Assembly (NCBI GenBank): GCA_030377865.1
Contig: JAUCGA010000038.1
Span: 1 to 45,651 of the forward strand
Direction of reading: 5' to 3'
DNA from: Anaerolineales bacterium HSG25
GTDB lineage: Bacteria; Chloroflexota; Anaerolineae; 4572-78; J111
DNA length: 45,651 nt
The notes beneath the pieces are model-generated. The model did not search any database. It was not told the DNA's origin and saw only the letters and a program-made list of their open reading frames with translations. A program made the translations under genes and the position numbers. Shown here piece by piece: positions 26,401-35,330 of this stretch (the first letter of the stretch is position 1; every line of letters begins with the position of its first letter).

Positions 26401-29304
26401 GCGGATGTGGTGACAACCAGTTACAGTACCGTTGTAACCTATAACGACCATTTTAAGGAGTTGGTGATAACTCATACGGGACAATTTACAGTTGTAGCCG
26501 AACCGGAGATTCATGTTAGCTTGATAGCTGATCCCTCGCCTGCTTTGCCGGGCGATGTGATTAAGCTGGCCGCGTTAATCACAAACAGTGGTACCCAAGT
26601 TGCCAATTATCTATATGTAACCGTTACCTTTCATACCTCCATGACCTTAGCCCATGCCCCCATGCACCCAATTACGGCGGAGCATACCATCAGTTGGCAG
26701 ATTAATGAAGAGTTACCGCCTGATGGAACTGTTGTTTCGCGGACGACTTGGGTAACGATGGCCCGCGTTGCTCATGTAAGGTTGGTTACGGCAACAGCTA
26801 TCGCCACCGATTTTTATCGGAATGGTTCATACACACCGCCAACACCAGCAGATATTTCTATTCCAATTATCCGCGTTACCGACCTTTCGGTAACGGTCAC
26901 TGCACCTGTTACCGAAGTAAAGCCGAGGGAGCAGATTACCTATACCGCTTCGTTTACTAACTTTGGTTCCGCCCCAATTGTTACTACCACAACGGTTACA
27001 ATAATGGTTCCACCAGCAACAACGATTACCGTTCCTAACTGGATTACTACTCCTCTCTGTTCTACGAGTAATCTACAAACCTTAATCTGCCTCTTGCCCC
27101 CCCTCAGTGAAGGCATAGGCACCGCGGTCACGTTTTCGGTTGAGTTAAGCGATACCGTACCACCCGATTTTAACACCATACCGATAATGATTACGGCGGA
27201 TGTTGAGGATGACTTAAACCCAGAGACAAATCAGTTTCAAACTAGCGTTGGGGTGGATGCCAAAGCTGATCTAGTGATATTACCTCCATCCCCATCAATG
27301 CTGGTTAATGAATATACACGTCAGCCTGTAACAATTGTCTTTACGGTGGCTAACCGTGGCCCACGCGATGTAAATGACGTTACATTAGGTTTTTCCTACG
27401 CCCCCTCACTGCTTAAGTTTAAGGAATGTGATTATCCTACATCTAACATGCAAGCCAAATCTACTATCGAGTGTCCATCGCCACCGTTTCCTTTCACGTT
27501 GCCAGCCTACCAAACAAAAACAGTAGAGGTAGAATTTTGGGTAACAATTACTGATGATATATCTACAATCCCCTTAACGGCGACGGTTGTTAACTTAGAT
27601 GCTAATAATGCAGATGTAAATTATGCCGATAATAGCACTGTTTATATCTTTAAGCATGATATAAATGCAACCTTACAACTTGAGGTGATACCGAGTGTTT
27701 TGGAGTATCGGTTTGTCTTTACAAGGGACACGCTTGTCTATACCGCGCATGTTTCTAATCATGGCTCCGAAACAGTGTCAACGCTTCGTTTAGCCTCCAT
27801 GATTACCCATGATGGGTCGATTAGTATAGCTTGGGATAATCCCAATATTAACAACCTTGCTCCGAATGGTCAGGTAACCCGAACACTAGCTTACAGTGTC
27901 CTAGATAATGGGATTGATACAATTATTAATAAGACCACATTGTATAGCGATAATTTGTCATATACTCGCAGTACCATCGTTAACTATGTCTACTATCCGC
28001 CAACCGCTACCTTAACCACTGCGGTTACCGAGGTTGTTGAGGGAACCCCCATCACCTTTATCAGTACCATCACCAACCAAACCCAACTGACGATTACGGG
28101 GGTCGCAACCTTATACATCACGGCAACCACCAAAGGACGTGCCGTCAATTCAGTCCAACCGTTTCTGTTTACTGTCGGGGACACAACGCCATTTACAAAT
28201 CCCAACTTCTTCACCCCCACGACAGGGGTAAGAATGGTCACGGCTACTTTAGTTGTTTCGGACGATATTCGGACAGTTATTGAAGCACCTAATCCGTCAA
28301 CAGTGACGGTGGAATCAAAGGGGAGTATACTCTACTTTCCTTTGATTCTCAATCAACCCAAGCAACCCAATCCACCTGACCCTCGCTTATTAGTTGAAAA
28401 TTCTACACCCACCGTCCACATGACCACCACAAAACTTACCTTCATCGTTCGGCATGCCCTAGACAGTGATGGAAGCCAGGTAAACAACCTAAAAGGGACT
28501 ATTTCAGGCGATATTAATGGTAGTTTGGATTGTACTGAAATTGGTACTAGCCAAACCTGGAACTGTACGATTGACTATACCGCGCCTTACACGGTTCCCA
28601 ATACTTATCTACATTTTACGGTTCAGGTGACAGGTAGTACGATTGATAATCGACAAGTCAAGGCCGAATTGTCAGATGGTTCAATTACCATCCTTCAACC
28701 TGCTGAATGTGTGGAGTATTATTTCGATGATTTTAGCAACCCCAACCGAACAGATGGTATTCAGTGGTTGAATACTAATGTCTATCTCGAAGCGAACTAT
28801 AACTATATAAACGAGGAGTACGTGATTAAACCAAAATCACATCACAAACTATTCTCCGGCTTACTTAAAGATTTAAATCGCTATAGAATTAAAGTTGATA
28901 TATGGGGAGAAATAGGCTTGGATGAGTTTTATGGCTTTGTTTTTGCTGGAGATAATATCGACCAAAGAATGATTTATTCGGGGCAGAACAGACAGGAAAC
29001 GAATAGACTACGTCGTTTTGTGATTAATCCAGCCACCCAGAAATTTGATTCACACCTCTATACGATTAGTACGAGATGGGATTCAAAAATTTTGACCAAA
29101 AATAATGGAAGGATAACCCCCACCCCAACAGCCAATGAGCCGAACCAACTAGAGCTTCTTTGCGACGACACGATTGGTTATCTATCTATTAATGGTGTAC
29201 AGGTGGATACGGTTAAAAATTGTGGGGGGAATATGGGATTAACCCATTACTCTCCAAGTTTGAAGAAGAGTTATTATGATAACTTTGTGTTGTGTGTGCG
29301 TTAA
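23476..29304 (+). CDS. Giant DUF11-repeat surface protein
   Basis: Secreted or cell-surface protein of 1942 residues. A signal or anchor helix lies at about residues 37-58, ending VQATP. About ten tandem DUF11-type beta-sandwich domains fill about 65-1600; each carries the pattern YTxTxTNxG followed by a threonine-rich stretch. At about 1618 the segment GSILYFPLILNQPKQP resembles the C-terminal YLPLV tails of the secreted proteins at 40100 and 41700, but is internal. The last ~170 residues start with YYFDDFSNPN and look like a concanavalin/laminin-G-type lectin fold. The protein probably mediates adhesion. The ATG at 23476 lacks a Shine-Dalgarno. An internal ATG at 23521 is an alternative. 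The gene is transcribed away from lacI and is followed at 7 bp by the convergent nucleotidyltransferase gene, with no terminator seen in between. Confidence 0.82.
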   Translation: MEPLYKHDCFWYQKAMLFQKPVIQSSQIFISLAKSIAGGVGMFGFVLVFLLIGISPKTVQATPKQPASETFSKPAKPEALWHGLNVVYSITPTNKLVFGNLVTYSLTIENTTPDTKTITITDTIAFTLMEVITYGFSLSDSSSSSLASPVTATIKIPPHNTVAVTVVARVLAVPDASTTVTNTVFIDDGSALPWSRLVTHTRKTNFNRQIIGANDGEWTVDGHGPVLYKLEIKNKSDFYTMTEAMVTYPVPSLIHNFDPYLNGIPVGTVVTYGSSILEWKIGTIDPNTAITLSFAVIAPSGVLSDADKIEHNPIIYYITNNRIFTSQYPRSIAISADPQLAIEVTSSITTATPHPLHYLDHTVWITNEGYRQSATDTLSVTVSNPSYFKIYHNNNLLQDEIALPDLMYQKAPASTQTHKLGLEWPSAQVPADMEDVTITATLKSDERDHPSKKPREVTRIVSVTTLISATPNLIVGSNPPSLTVSPGREFYYEITVDNRLGTQAASNVRVTQQLDSRAQFVTSTLTPFLTSANEVEWLIPHIGREIQTIGLTLTTIHTDVLAGVTLVQPVVMTAAYNEPDISYVISSNHRIDVTVIVSNTPDLKLIIASPINFSSSSGVTAGMVLTYPITIKNRGSATAFSYTITGLVPTYTQLASRPNSNWLVLNNRQLILTNATSLTPPHVATHYLELQVDDVFTANNGSIILNNFCVHELADADVNPDNNCDTYHTTISPTVVVTIMQSAPPTGSLNLGEVLTYTVYVYNTGTGPAHHVEVETLLPTLTQYISSVISSTVTPLNKDCHALITETHHIQCLLNTLQGHERLTITLWATMSRILPESEITLTSQSKLTYVGANNQPQTPPPVQAKSVPITTSAILTISTHTEITTVYAGLVVSYTTYITNSGGITAYYPNVVNYLSKYTAMGGRIWTNGNDHCFLDPYQPDAHTVIWEDSLRIPPDKTIFIYCQFGANMANWFPADVVTTSYSTVVTYNDHFKELVITHTGQFTVVAEPEIHVSLIADPSPALPGDVIKLAALITNSGTQVANYLYVTVTFHTSMTLAHAPMHPITAEHTISWQINEELPPDGTVVSRTTWVTMARVAHVRLVTATAIATDFYRNGSYTPPTPADISIPIIRVTDLSVTVTAPVTEVKPREQITYTASFTNFGSAPIVTTTTVTIMVPPATTITVPNWITTPLCSTSNLQTLICLLPPLSEGIGTAVTFSVELSDTVPPDFNTIPIMITADVEDDLNPETNQFQTSVGVDAKADLVILPPSPSMLVNEYTRQPVTIVFTVANRGPRDVNDVTLGFSYAPSLLKFKECDYPTSNMQAKSTIECPSPPFPFTLPAYQTKTVEVEFWVTITDDISTIPLTATVVNLDANNADVNYADNSTVYIFKHDINATLQLEVIPSVLEYRFVFTRDTLVYTAHVSNHGSETVSTLRLASMITHDGSISIAWDNPNINNLAPNGQVTRTLAYSVLDNGIDTIINKTTLYSDNLSYTRSTIVNYVYYPPTATLTTAVTEVVEGTPITFISTITNQTQLTITGVATLYITATTKGRAVNSVQPFLFTVGDTTPFTNPNFFTPTTGVRMVTATLVVSDDIRTVIEAPNPSTVTVESKGSILYFPLILNQPKQPNPPDPRLLVENSTPTVHMTTTKLTFIVRHALDSDGSQVNNLKGTISGDINGSLDCTEIGTSQTWNCTIDYTAPYTVPNTYLHFTVQVTGSTIDNRQVKAELSDGSITILQPAECVEYYFDDFSNPNRTDGIQWLNTNVYLEANYNYINEEYVIKPKSHHKLFSGLLKDLNRYRIKVDIWGEIGLDEFYGFVFAGDNIDQRMIYSGQNRQETNRLRRFVINPATQKFDSHLYTISTRWDSKILTKNNGRITPTPTANEPNQLELLCDDTIGYLSINGVQVDTVKNCGGNMGLTHYSPSLKKSYYDNFVLCVR

Positions 29305-29311
29305 TACGACA

Positions 29312-29674
29312 CTAACTTGTAAAGTCGAAAATTTGTTGTCTGTCATACAATAATTTCCCTTTATTCAATACCTCATCAATAATAAATGGGTTTTTTTCGG
29401 TAATCATCTGTTCAAACTCAGAGGGTGTATAGACCAAATAATCAACCCCTACTGAGGCTCGACAGAGTAAGGACACCTCTCGTAACCGTTGCAGAAACGG
29501 CAACGAGGTTTCTTTAATAATGACTAAATCTATATCACTCCACTCGCCTACACTGTCCGTCGCCACAGAGCCGAATAAAATGACTTTTTGTGGTTTATAT
29601 TGCGTAACTAAAATCGATAGGATATGAGCAATTGTTTGGTTTAAGCGGGTTTTTCGTTCTTGGTTAATCATCAT
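29312..29674 (-). CDS. Minimal nucleotidyltransferase (MNT) domain protein
   Basis: A 120-residue protein with the pol-beta nucleotidyltransferase signature GSVATDSVGEWSDIDLVII: GSxA plus the DID metal ligands. Members such as MntA transfer AMP to a HEPN partner in toxin-antitoxin pairs. No HEPN protein lies next to it here. It is the last gene of a four-gene unit; its start is three bases after the stop of the stalk protein, so the two are translationally coupled. The second codon is also ATG, so the start could be 29671. Target unknown. It may modify one of the ATPases, but that is a guess. Confidence 0.82.
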   Translation of the reverse strand: MMINQERKTRLNQTIAHILSILVTQYKPQKVILFGSVATDSVGEWSDIDLVIIKETSLPFLQRLREVSLLCRASVGVDYLVYTPSEFEQMITEKNPFIIDEVLNKGKLLYDRQQIFDFTS

Positions 29675-29677
29675 TCG

Positions 29678-30832
29678 CTAACACTGCGGACCAACACAGG
29701 GAACACCACCACTACCGTCTCCACCAGAGCCAGAGCCACCAACATCCAAGACATGTGGCTCAGATGTAAAAGTAACGGTATACGGCTCTATCTGCACCAC
29801 CGCCACAGCCCAATAGAATCTACCTGTCCCTTTCATTAGTGAAACAGAACGGTCGCCAAGAGTGTAGCTATAGGTATTCTCAAAACAGTTAATCTCCTGC
29901 TGGTTACGAGCATCCATCACCCCCCGTAAATCGTTGCCTTTACCGCCCCGTACCTCAAAGCCATACCCCTCCGGTAGAGGCGTACAGCCACCATCGTATT
30001 TCCATTGCATAACCAAACTGTTCCGGCTCTCTGGAATGACCGCGCCGTTTTGGGGGAAGGTCAGGGTGATTGAGCCGGTGGGTGCAGGGATGTCAGTTGG
30101 TGTAGGGATAAAGGTTGGTGATGGGGTGTTGGTTGGAGTGAACGTGGGGGTGTTGGTTGGAGTGAACGTGGGGGTGTCAGTTGAGATGAGTGTTGGGGTG
30201 TTGGTTGGAGTGAACGTGGGGGTGTCAGTTGAGATGAGTGTTGGGGTGTCGGTTGGTTCGGGTGTATTGGTCTTAGTTGGCGGTGGTTCGGGAGTACTGG
30301 TTGGAGTAATAGGTATAAAATCACCAGAAGCGGAAGTATCGGTTGGGGTTGCAGTGAACACCTGCATTGCAATTGCGGTTTCTGTTGCTTGCGATGCTTG
30401 CATTGCAACTGCGGTTTGGGTTGCTTGCGATACTTGCATTGCGATTGCTGTTTGGGCTTGACCATCAATCGGTTCTAATTCGACAACTAGTTTCGCCCCA
30501 TCATCATCTAACGGTATAGGTAACTCTTGTCGATTATACCCTTCTGCCTCCACAATCAAGGTACCTTCTTGATCATCATAACGATGGGAAACATTAAAGT
30601 AAGCAAAGCCTAAATTATTCGCCGAGGTATTAATTATGGGATAATCTTTATTATCTGTAACTGTGACTTTTGCTAAAGGAACAGGAGTCCACCATGTTGC
30701 ACCCTGTCTAATTACTTGGATACGGTACTTGGTTGAAGATTCATCCCCAAAACTCGACCACAGATATCCAATAAACCCACCAATGAGTATAAAACTGATG
30801 ATTAGATGTGGGAAGAAATTTCGGTAAGACAT
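29678..30832 (-). CDS. Membrane-anchored extracellular stalk protein
   Basis: A 384-residue single-pass protein. A transmembrane helix sits at about residues 7-27. Outside lies a carboxypeptidase-regulatory/PEGA-like beta domain (about 35-125), a Gln/Ala/Thr repeat (TAIAMQVSQAT, TAVAMQASQAT, TAIAMQ), a TPTFTPTNTPT-type stalk (about 165-250), then a beta-sandwich domain (about 252-365) with Cys residues. The tail GGSGSGGDGSGGVPCVGPQC is Gly/Cys-rich. I read it as a sensor or structural component reaching through the cell envelope. No catalytic motif is visible. Gaps to its neighbours are 45 and 3 bases, all minus strand, so it is cotranscribed with the ATPases and nucleotidyltransferase. Confidence 0.7.
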   Translation of the reverse strand: MSYRNFFPHLIISFILIGGFIGYLWSSFGDESSTKYRIQVIRQGATWWTPVPLAKVTVTDNKDYPIINTSANNLGFAYFNVSHRYDDQEGTLIVEAEGYNRQELPIPLDDDGAKLVVELEPIDGQAQTAIAMQVSQATQTAVAMQASQATETAIAMQVFTATPTDTSASGDFIPITPTSTPEPPPTKTNTPEPTDTPTLISTDTPTFTPTNTPTLISTDTPTFTPTNTPTFTPTNTPSPTFIPTPTDIPAPTGSITLTFPQNGAVIPESRNSLVMQWKYDGGCTPLPEGYGFEVRGGKGNDLRGVMDARNQQEINCFENTYSYTLGDRSVSLMKGTGRFYWAVAVVQIEPYTVTFTSEPHVLDVGGSGSGGDGSGGVPCVGPQC

Positions 30833-30877
30833 AAGATTCTCTCCTCGTAGTAATATCGTTCTAGTAACAGGGCAAGG

Positions 30878-32284
30878 TTATTGATTATTTTCAGGTTGTA
30901 TAGCTCCTGAATTATTATAGTCATCGCTCAGCTGAGGAGCACGGTTGTACTCGGTAATAAACCAAATCACCATTCCGATTAAGGCTCCCCAACACACAGC
31001 TAATAATAAGCCAAGAATTACCAATGACCATGGCAAATAATAAGGCGCAATCATTGTTCCAAAAACAATTAACCCCAGTAAAACAATCATTATAGCCACA
31101 TTCCAACGGTATAATACACCTAATTTAGAGAAAATTAGCTGTAAATCTTCTTGCTGTTTTTTCAAGTCCCTTACCTGTTTTCGAGTCTCATCTAATCGTT
31201 CCCGAACGACATCATCAAACTGTTCAAGACTTTCTGATACCCAATCTAAATCAAAAGTTTTGATATAGATTCTGTTACGAACGTCTAGATTTTTGTCCTT
31301 AGCTACAACTAGACCATGTAATTTTAGTCGGCGAATTGGAATTGATTTGGAATCATCAGGAAAATTTGTTTGCTCATATATTTGTTGATATATTCTTAGT
31401 ATCTCTTTAGCATGTTTATCTGTGGTAACTCTTGTTTTAATGTAATCAATATTAAAATCATCTCGGTCTTGGTTAAAAAAGGTTTGTATTTGGTTTTCAA
31501 CCACATTACCGGTCTCACCTAACTCAGCATCATAAACTAATTGACTTAGTTTTTGGGTAAGATATGGATGCCCATTAGTCCATTGATGAATCTGTTTAAG
31601 GTAGGTAAGACCATGAGTAGGATATTTTTCTTGTAGACGTTTTTGAAAAGGGATACAATCTTCTAATTTAAAATCCCTAAGACTAATTCGCCCTCCAATA
31701 TTAAAAGGGGTACGATAATCTGCTTCAATTAAATCATCAGGGGTAGCTACACCTAATAATACAAAAGTTAATCGCTTATAGTCAGAGTATGATGCACGAT
31801 CATTATACATGGAACGAATAACGGCAAAAAAATCATCCTTAAAATCAAATTCCAACATCTGATCAATTTCGTCTAGAAAGATAACAATCGACTTACTTAT
31901 TTGAGTTAAGACAATATCTCGAAAAAAATATTCAAACCGTTGAATAACAGAAAGATTTTTATGCTCGTCCCACCAGCCTTTTATATCACCGGTTAATTTT
32001 AATCGTCTTGAAAGATCAGCAGTAAGGTAAAAAAACCAATCATTGGCTTGTACCTTACCTCGGCTAATTTTGGTTAAATCAACAATAACCGTTTCTCTAT
32101 CTTCCTTCTCTTTTAACTGTTTTGCCGTGGCAACCATCAAACTACTTTTTCCTAATTGACGAGCAGTTAAAATATGTGAATATTCTCCGATAACGCAAGC
32201 CTTAAATAACACGTCATCCGCATCTCGTTTTATATAGGTTGGATGGGTGGGTTCTACTGTACCACCAACAACAAACTCTTTCAT
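30878..32284 (-). CDS. AAA-like (AAA_35) ATPase with two C-terminal transmembrane helices
   Basis: A 468-residue ATPase. The N-terminus VGGTVEPTHPTYIKRDAD leads to a variant P-loop TARQLGKSSLM (Lys46), characteristic of the AAA_35/STAND-like group, and Walker B SIVIFLDEIDQM (D138, E139). A helical lid follows, then a short coiled segment (REREL-like, about 370-390), and two transmembrane helices (about 397-420 and 425-455). Members of this group often occur in signalling proteins whose ATPase state gates an attached effector. Here the ATPase is tied to the membrane instead. Second gene of the operon, 39 bases after the preceding gene and 45 before the next. Function unproven. Confidence 0.75.
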   Translation of the reverse strand: MKEFVVGGTVEPTHPTYIKRDADDVLFKACVIGEYSHILTARQLGKSSLMVATAKQLKEKEDRETVIVDLTKISRGKVQANDWFFYLTADLSRRLKLTGDIKGWWDEHKNLSVIQRFEYFFRDIVLTQISKSIVIFLDEIDQMLEFDFKDDFFAVIRSMYNDRASYSDYKRLTFVLLGVATPDDLIEADYRTPFNIGGRISLRDFKLEDCIPFQKRLQEKYPTHGLTYLKQIHQWTNGHPYLTQKLSQLVYDAELGETGNVVENQIQTFFNQDRDDFNIDYIKTRVTTDKHAKEILRIYQQIYEQTNFPDDSKSIPIRRLKLHGLVVAKDKNLDVRNRIYIKTFDLDWVSESLEQFDDVVRERLDETRKQVRDLKKQQEDLQLIFSKLGVLYRWNVAIMIVLLGLIVFGTMIAPYYLPWSLVILGLLLAVCWGALIGMVIWFITEYNRAPQLSDDYNNSGAIQPENNQ

Positions 32285-32323
32285 TCAATTAGTCCTTTTC
32301 TATAGTGAATAGATTAACAAAAA

Positions 32324-33640
32324 TTATTCACTTATATTTTTATTCATACTTGCTAAACGTTCATAGAATGGGCCATCACCAGTTGTTACTTCTGAAAGTA
32401 TCTGCTCTAAAGTTAGATTATGATTGGCTAGTTCAAATAAAGCTAGTTGGATCAGAAAAGGGTGTCCCTGGGCCACATTTAGCAAAGATATTGTAAGTTG
32501 TTTTATGGTTGAGGGATTAAGAGTCACAAAAATCGAATCGGGTTTTGTGAACTCAGCGATATATTCATCTATCAGTAGTTTAATCTCTGTTTCATCAAAA
32601 TTTACCGAATGAACAATCTGAGCCACGTTAAAGGGTGAATGGTTTAAATCCAGAATAAATCTACTCGGATCATCTGAAATTGTCAAAACCGAGGTCATTT
32701 TCTTGAATAAATCATCTCGTTTCGCTTCTTCATGAAGCAAACGTAACATACTAAAAAAATCGGACTGAAACTTACTTTTACTAGTTACGATTCGGTCAAC
32801 ATCATCTAAGGCTAAAATAAACGGTTTAACGTCGGGTAAAATATAATCGGCTAGGTAATCCATACAGTTTGTCTTAGCTAACCCCCATGAGGGCCAATCG
32901 CTATCAATCGATTTAGCACTATCTATTTTTAATACTCTACCAATCATCTGACAAAAATGCTTATAGAATACTTCTTCATCTTTGGTTAAATCAGTTTCTG
33001 AAAACTGCCTAAAACTGATTAAAACCGTTTTTTTGTTTATTCTTTTCTTCGATGAAGCACGAACCCGCTCCATAAACGAGCTTTTCCCCATTTTAGAGCC
33101 AGCCTGAATAGCCAACGTAGTATGGGGTTGACTTAAGGCATCCCAACAAATCTCATCACTTTTCCGTCCAATATAAAAACAAGAATCAGGATGTAGAAAT
33201 CCGTAAGGTGATACTATCCCAGTATCTTTACCTTGTTGTTTTTTCTTTTCCCGTTCTTGTTCTCTTTTTCGTTGTGCCTCTTCTTCTTTCCGTAATTTAC
33301 ATGCTTCTTCCTCTCGTTTTTTATAATCATACTCTTCAACCGTCTTTTGGGTTCGGTTAAACAAAGCACCGAGTCGACATTTTATGGTTGGAAGGTAGTT
33401 AATGAGCGCGTTACGAAATTTTTTCATCTTTTCTTCATAAATTAGTTTATTAAATCTTGCATCCACTACATCTTGGCTAAAGTATGCATAAAATTCATGC
33501 AGAACAGGATCATCATAACAAAAAATATATAGGTTTTCATTAGCAAAAGCAGGGTGGGTTTTAAATATGTGGGTTAAGTAATCTTGCATGCTTTTTATGG
33601 CATGATCATAAAGACCTTTACTATAGGCATCATCGGACAT
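32324..33640 (-). CDS. AAA-like ATPase with N-terminal effector-associated-like domain
   Basis: A 438-residue protein, first in the four-gene operon. Residues 1-95 are helical and contain LYIFCYDD and FRNALINYL, a pattern I associate with the effector-associated domains of conflict systems; this is a resemblance, not a proven match. A charged coiled-coil (about 105-138, KKREEEACKLRKEEEAQRKR) follows. The ATPase domain (about 155-438) has the variant P-loop IQAGSKMGKSSFM (Lys186) and Walker B PFILALDDVDRIV. It differs from the downstream ATPase, so the pair is not a recent duplication. AGGA 11 bases before the ATG is a weak ribosome site. The operon is visibly richer in A/T than its neighbours. 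Confidence 0.7.
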   Translation of the reverse strand: MSDDAYSKGLYDHAIKSMQDYLTHIFKTHPAFANENLYIFCYDDPVLHEFYAYFSQDVVDARFNKLIYEEKMKKFRNALINYLPTIKCRLGALFNRTQKTVEEYDYKKREEEACKLRKEEEAQRKREQEREKKKQQGKDTGIVSPYGFLHPDSCFYIGRKSDEICWDALSQPHTTLAIQAGSKMGKSSFMERVRASSKKRINKKTVLISFRQFSETDLTKDEEVFYKHFCQMIGRVLKIDSAKSIDSDWPSWGLAKTNCMDYLADYILPDVKPFILALDDVDRIVTSKSKFQSDFFSMLRLLHEEAKRDDLFKKMTSVLTISDDPSRFILDLNHSPFNVAQIVHSVNFDETEIKLLIDEYIAEFTKPDSIFVTLNPSTIKQLTISLLNVAQGHPFLIQLALFELANHNLTLEQILSEVTTGDGPFYERLASMNKNISE

Positions 33641-33812
33641 TACAGTTTTCCTGGGTGATAAATAGGCGATAATCTGCTTAATTAGATTAGAATTTCAGGT
33701 GCTTGTTTTTTCAATTTGAGCGAAATAGTACCTCTATTTTAACACATGTAAGACTATGTGCAATCTTGTTCATAATCAGTCGAAACATAGATTCTGAACG
33801 AAACGTCTCAAT

Positions 33813-33855
33813 CCAAAAAACCTCTTGATCCATTGATAATCAGGAGGTTTTTTGG
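33813..33855. terminator. Bidirectional terminator after the receiver-Roadblock gene
   Basis: CCAAAAAACCTC (33813-33824) pairs with GAGGTTTTTTGG (33844-33855), and the inner bases TGAT/ATCA continue the stem. The A- and T-rich ends suit both strands. It lies about 50 bp downstream of the minus-strand gene ending at 33906 and upstream of the operon starting at 33640. Confidence 0.75.
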
Positions 33856-33905
33856 GAACATCAAAAGAACGTGTTACAATCCAATTGTGGGTGTACCGAG
33901 TTAGT

Positions 33906-34826
33906 CTAAATAATAAACCGAGACAAGTTCTCCGCAGTTTGGCGGCACTGATGCCGAATCATGCCAAGGGGGACGTTTAAACTGAGGGCTAACGAAAGGC
34001 TTATACCCTCGCCCAAACTAAGCGAATAGAGCCGATATTCCGACCCTTCATGCAAACTCTGGGCAAAACGTTTATCTGGCTCACCCAAAAATGTGGCCGC
34101 TTCTGAGGCGGCTTGAGAACTGTGCGCCATCAATGTAGTTAATTTTTCGCATTGTTCACGGCTCAGAATACCGGCCTGAGCGATCAGTTCGAGACCGGCA
34201 ATCAATAGAATCGCCTCGGCCCGAACTTCTCGATTTAAGTCATCGAGAATTCGCAATATTTCAGTTTCGTTAGAGCGTAGATAACTAACCGTTTTTTGAG
34301 GAACCGCCACAATTTGGGGGGAGAAATGTGGTTGTTCAGCCGTAGAATCACTGGCTTCTTTTTCCTCACTAGAAGTATCCCCTTGGTCAGACTTGGCCGA
34401 ATCGGCAGTCGATTCGCTCTCCTCTGCCGGAGGGGGAGCAATAGGGGCGCGTTCTGTTCGTGGACGACCTAATGCATCATCAATTAAGTCGGGGAGGTCA
34501 CCCACAAAGAATGGTTTACTTAAAATACCATTCGGGTTCAATTTCTTTAACTTGTCGGGAAGGTCTTGTCCAAAGAAAGGTATGAGCATTATCTTCATAT
34601 TCTTTCTAAAGTGGCGAATACCCAAAATAAGTTTATAGGCCGACATATCGGAAACGCCAATATCAACGATAGTCAGGTCAAAATTGGTCGCCCGAACTGC
34701 CTTAATCGCGTCTTTACCGTTGTCAACCCAAGTTACATGATAGTAACCAGTACCTTCCAAACCTTCTTTCAGCATAGTGCCGAAACCTTCATCGGGGTCA
34801 ATCACAAGAATGTTAGGGAGTGTCAT
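33906..34826 (-). CDS. Receiver domain fused to a Roadblock/LC7 domain
   Basis: A 306-residue two-component signalling protein. The receiver domain (about 1-125) has the acidic residues D10 and D12, the phosphorylatable D55 in LTIVDIG, and K104 in LSKPF. Pro stands where most receivers have the switch Thr/Ser. A Glu/Ser/Pro-rich linker spans about 130-190. The C-terminal part (about 195-306) matches Roadblock/LC7 in pattern: AILLIAGLELIAQAG, a helix, LHEGSEYRLYSLSLGEGISL, and a final helix. Roadblock proteins such as MglB regulate small Ras-like GTPases, so the output is probably protein-protein rather than DNA binding. No histidine kinase or GTPase gene is in the window. The start has no obvious Shine-Dalgarno. 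Confidence 0.75.
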   Translation of the reverse strand: MTLPNILVIDPDEGFGTMLKEGLEGTGYYHVTWVDNGKDAIKAVRATNFDLTIVDIGVSDMSAYKLILGIRHFRKNMKIMLIPFFGQDLPDKLKKLNPNGILSKPFFVGDLPDLIDDALGRPRTERAPIAPPPAEESESTADSAKSDQGDTSSEEKEASDSTAEQPHFSPQIVAVPQKTVSYLRSNETEILRILDDLNREVRAEAILLIAGLELIAQAGILSREQCEKLTTLMAHSSQAASEAATFLGEPDKRFAQSLHEGSEYRLYSLSLGEGISLSLALSLNVPLGMIRHQCRQTAENLSRFII

Positions 34827-35065
34827 ATTTTATCCGTTATAACCTGCCATAAACTAAAAGATTCCTCAACCAATTGTAATGTTATTTCAACTAAATGTCA
34901 ACCAACTTATTAACAACCCTAAAGTTCGTTAACAACGTTAAGTCACACCACGATAACGATAATTTTTTTATGTTTTACTGCTTAAAAGTCGTCAGAAAAA
35001 GCCCATTTGCATCATGTGCAACGGATGAGGCTCACTCGGTTACGATGCTATGAAATGGGTGTCAG

Positions 35066-35140
35066 TTAAGTTGTGCATATTGTCGAGAGAATGGTTCAAT
35101 CTTTAAGATTGAACCATTCTGGATTGTGCAATTTTTTTAG
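35066..35140. repeat. Family F palindromic repeat, copy 2
   Basis: The inner palindrome AGAATGGTTCAATCTT and its complement are identical to the copy at 15280-15354. The similarity also extends left into AATGGGTGT, so the unit may be slightly longer than marked. Confidence 0.72.
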
Positions 35141-35227
35141 GACTCGTTCCTATGGGCGTCAATCTTAATTTGAGATTCAAACACGCCAAATAGACGTAGG
35201 CATGGTTTATCGAAAAACTATTAATTA

Positions 35228-35330
35228 TGTGGTGGTCAAGATGATGTTGGAGTGCAATGGGTTCAGCCATTGCTTTTGGCAACGGCTAAACCCGTTGCAC
35301 CCCATTTTCAACATCAGTCTGACCACTACA
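35228..35330 (+). mobile_element. 103-bp family B MITE-like element, copy 3, with 15-bp target duplication
   Basis: TGTGGTGGTCAAG to CTGACCACTACA, exactly 103 bp. The 15-mer AAAAACTATTAATTA stands directly before (35213-35227) and directly after (35331-35345), identical at all positions. Confidence 0.9.

Noticed and set aside
29312..29674. HEPN partner for the nucleotidyltransferase
   Set aside because: I looked on both sides and found no HEPN-type protein with RxxxxH next to it.
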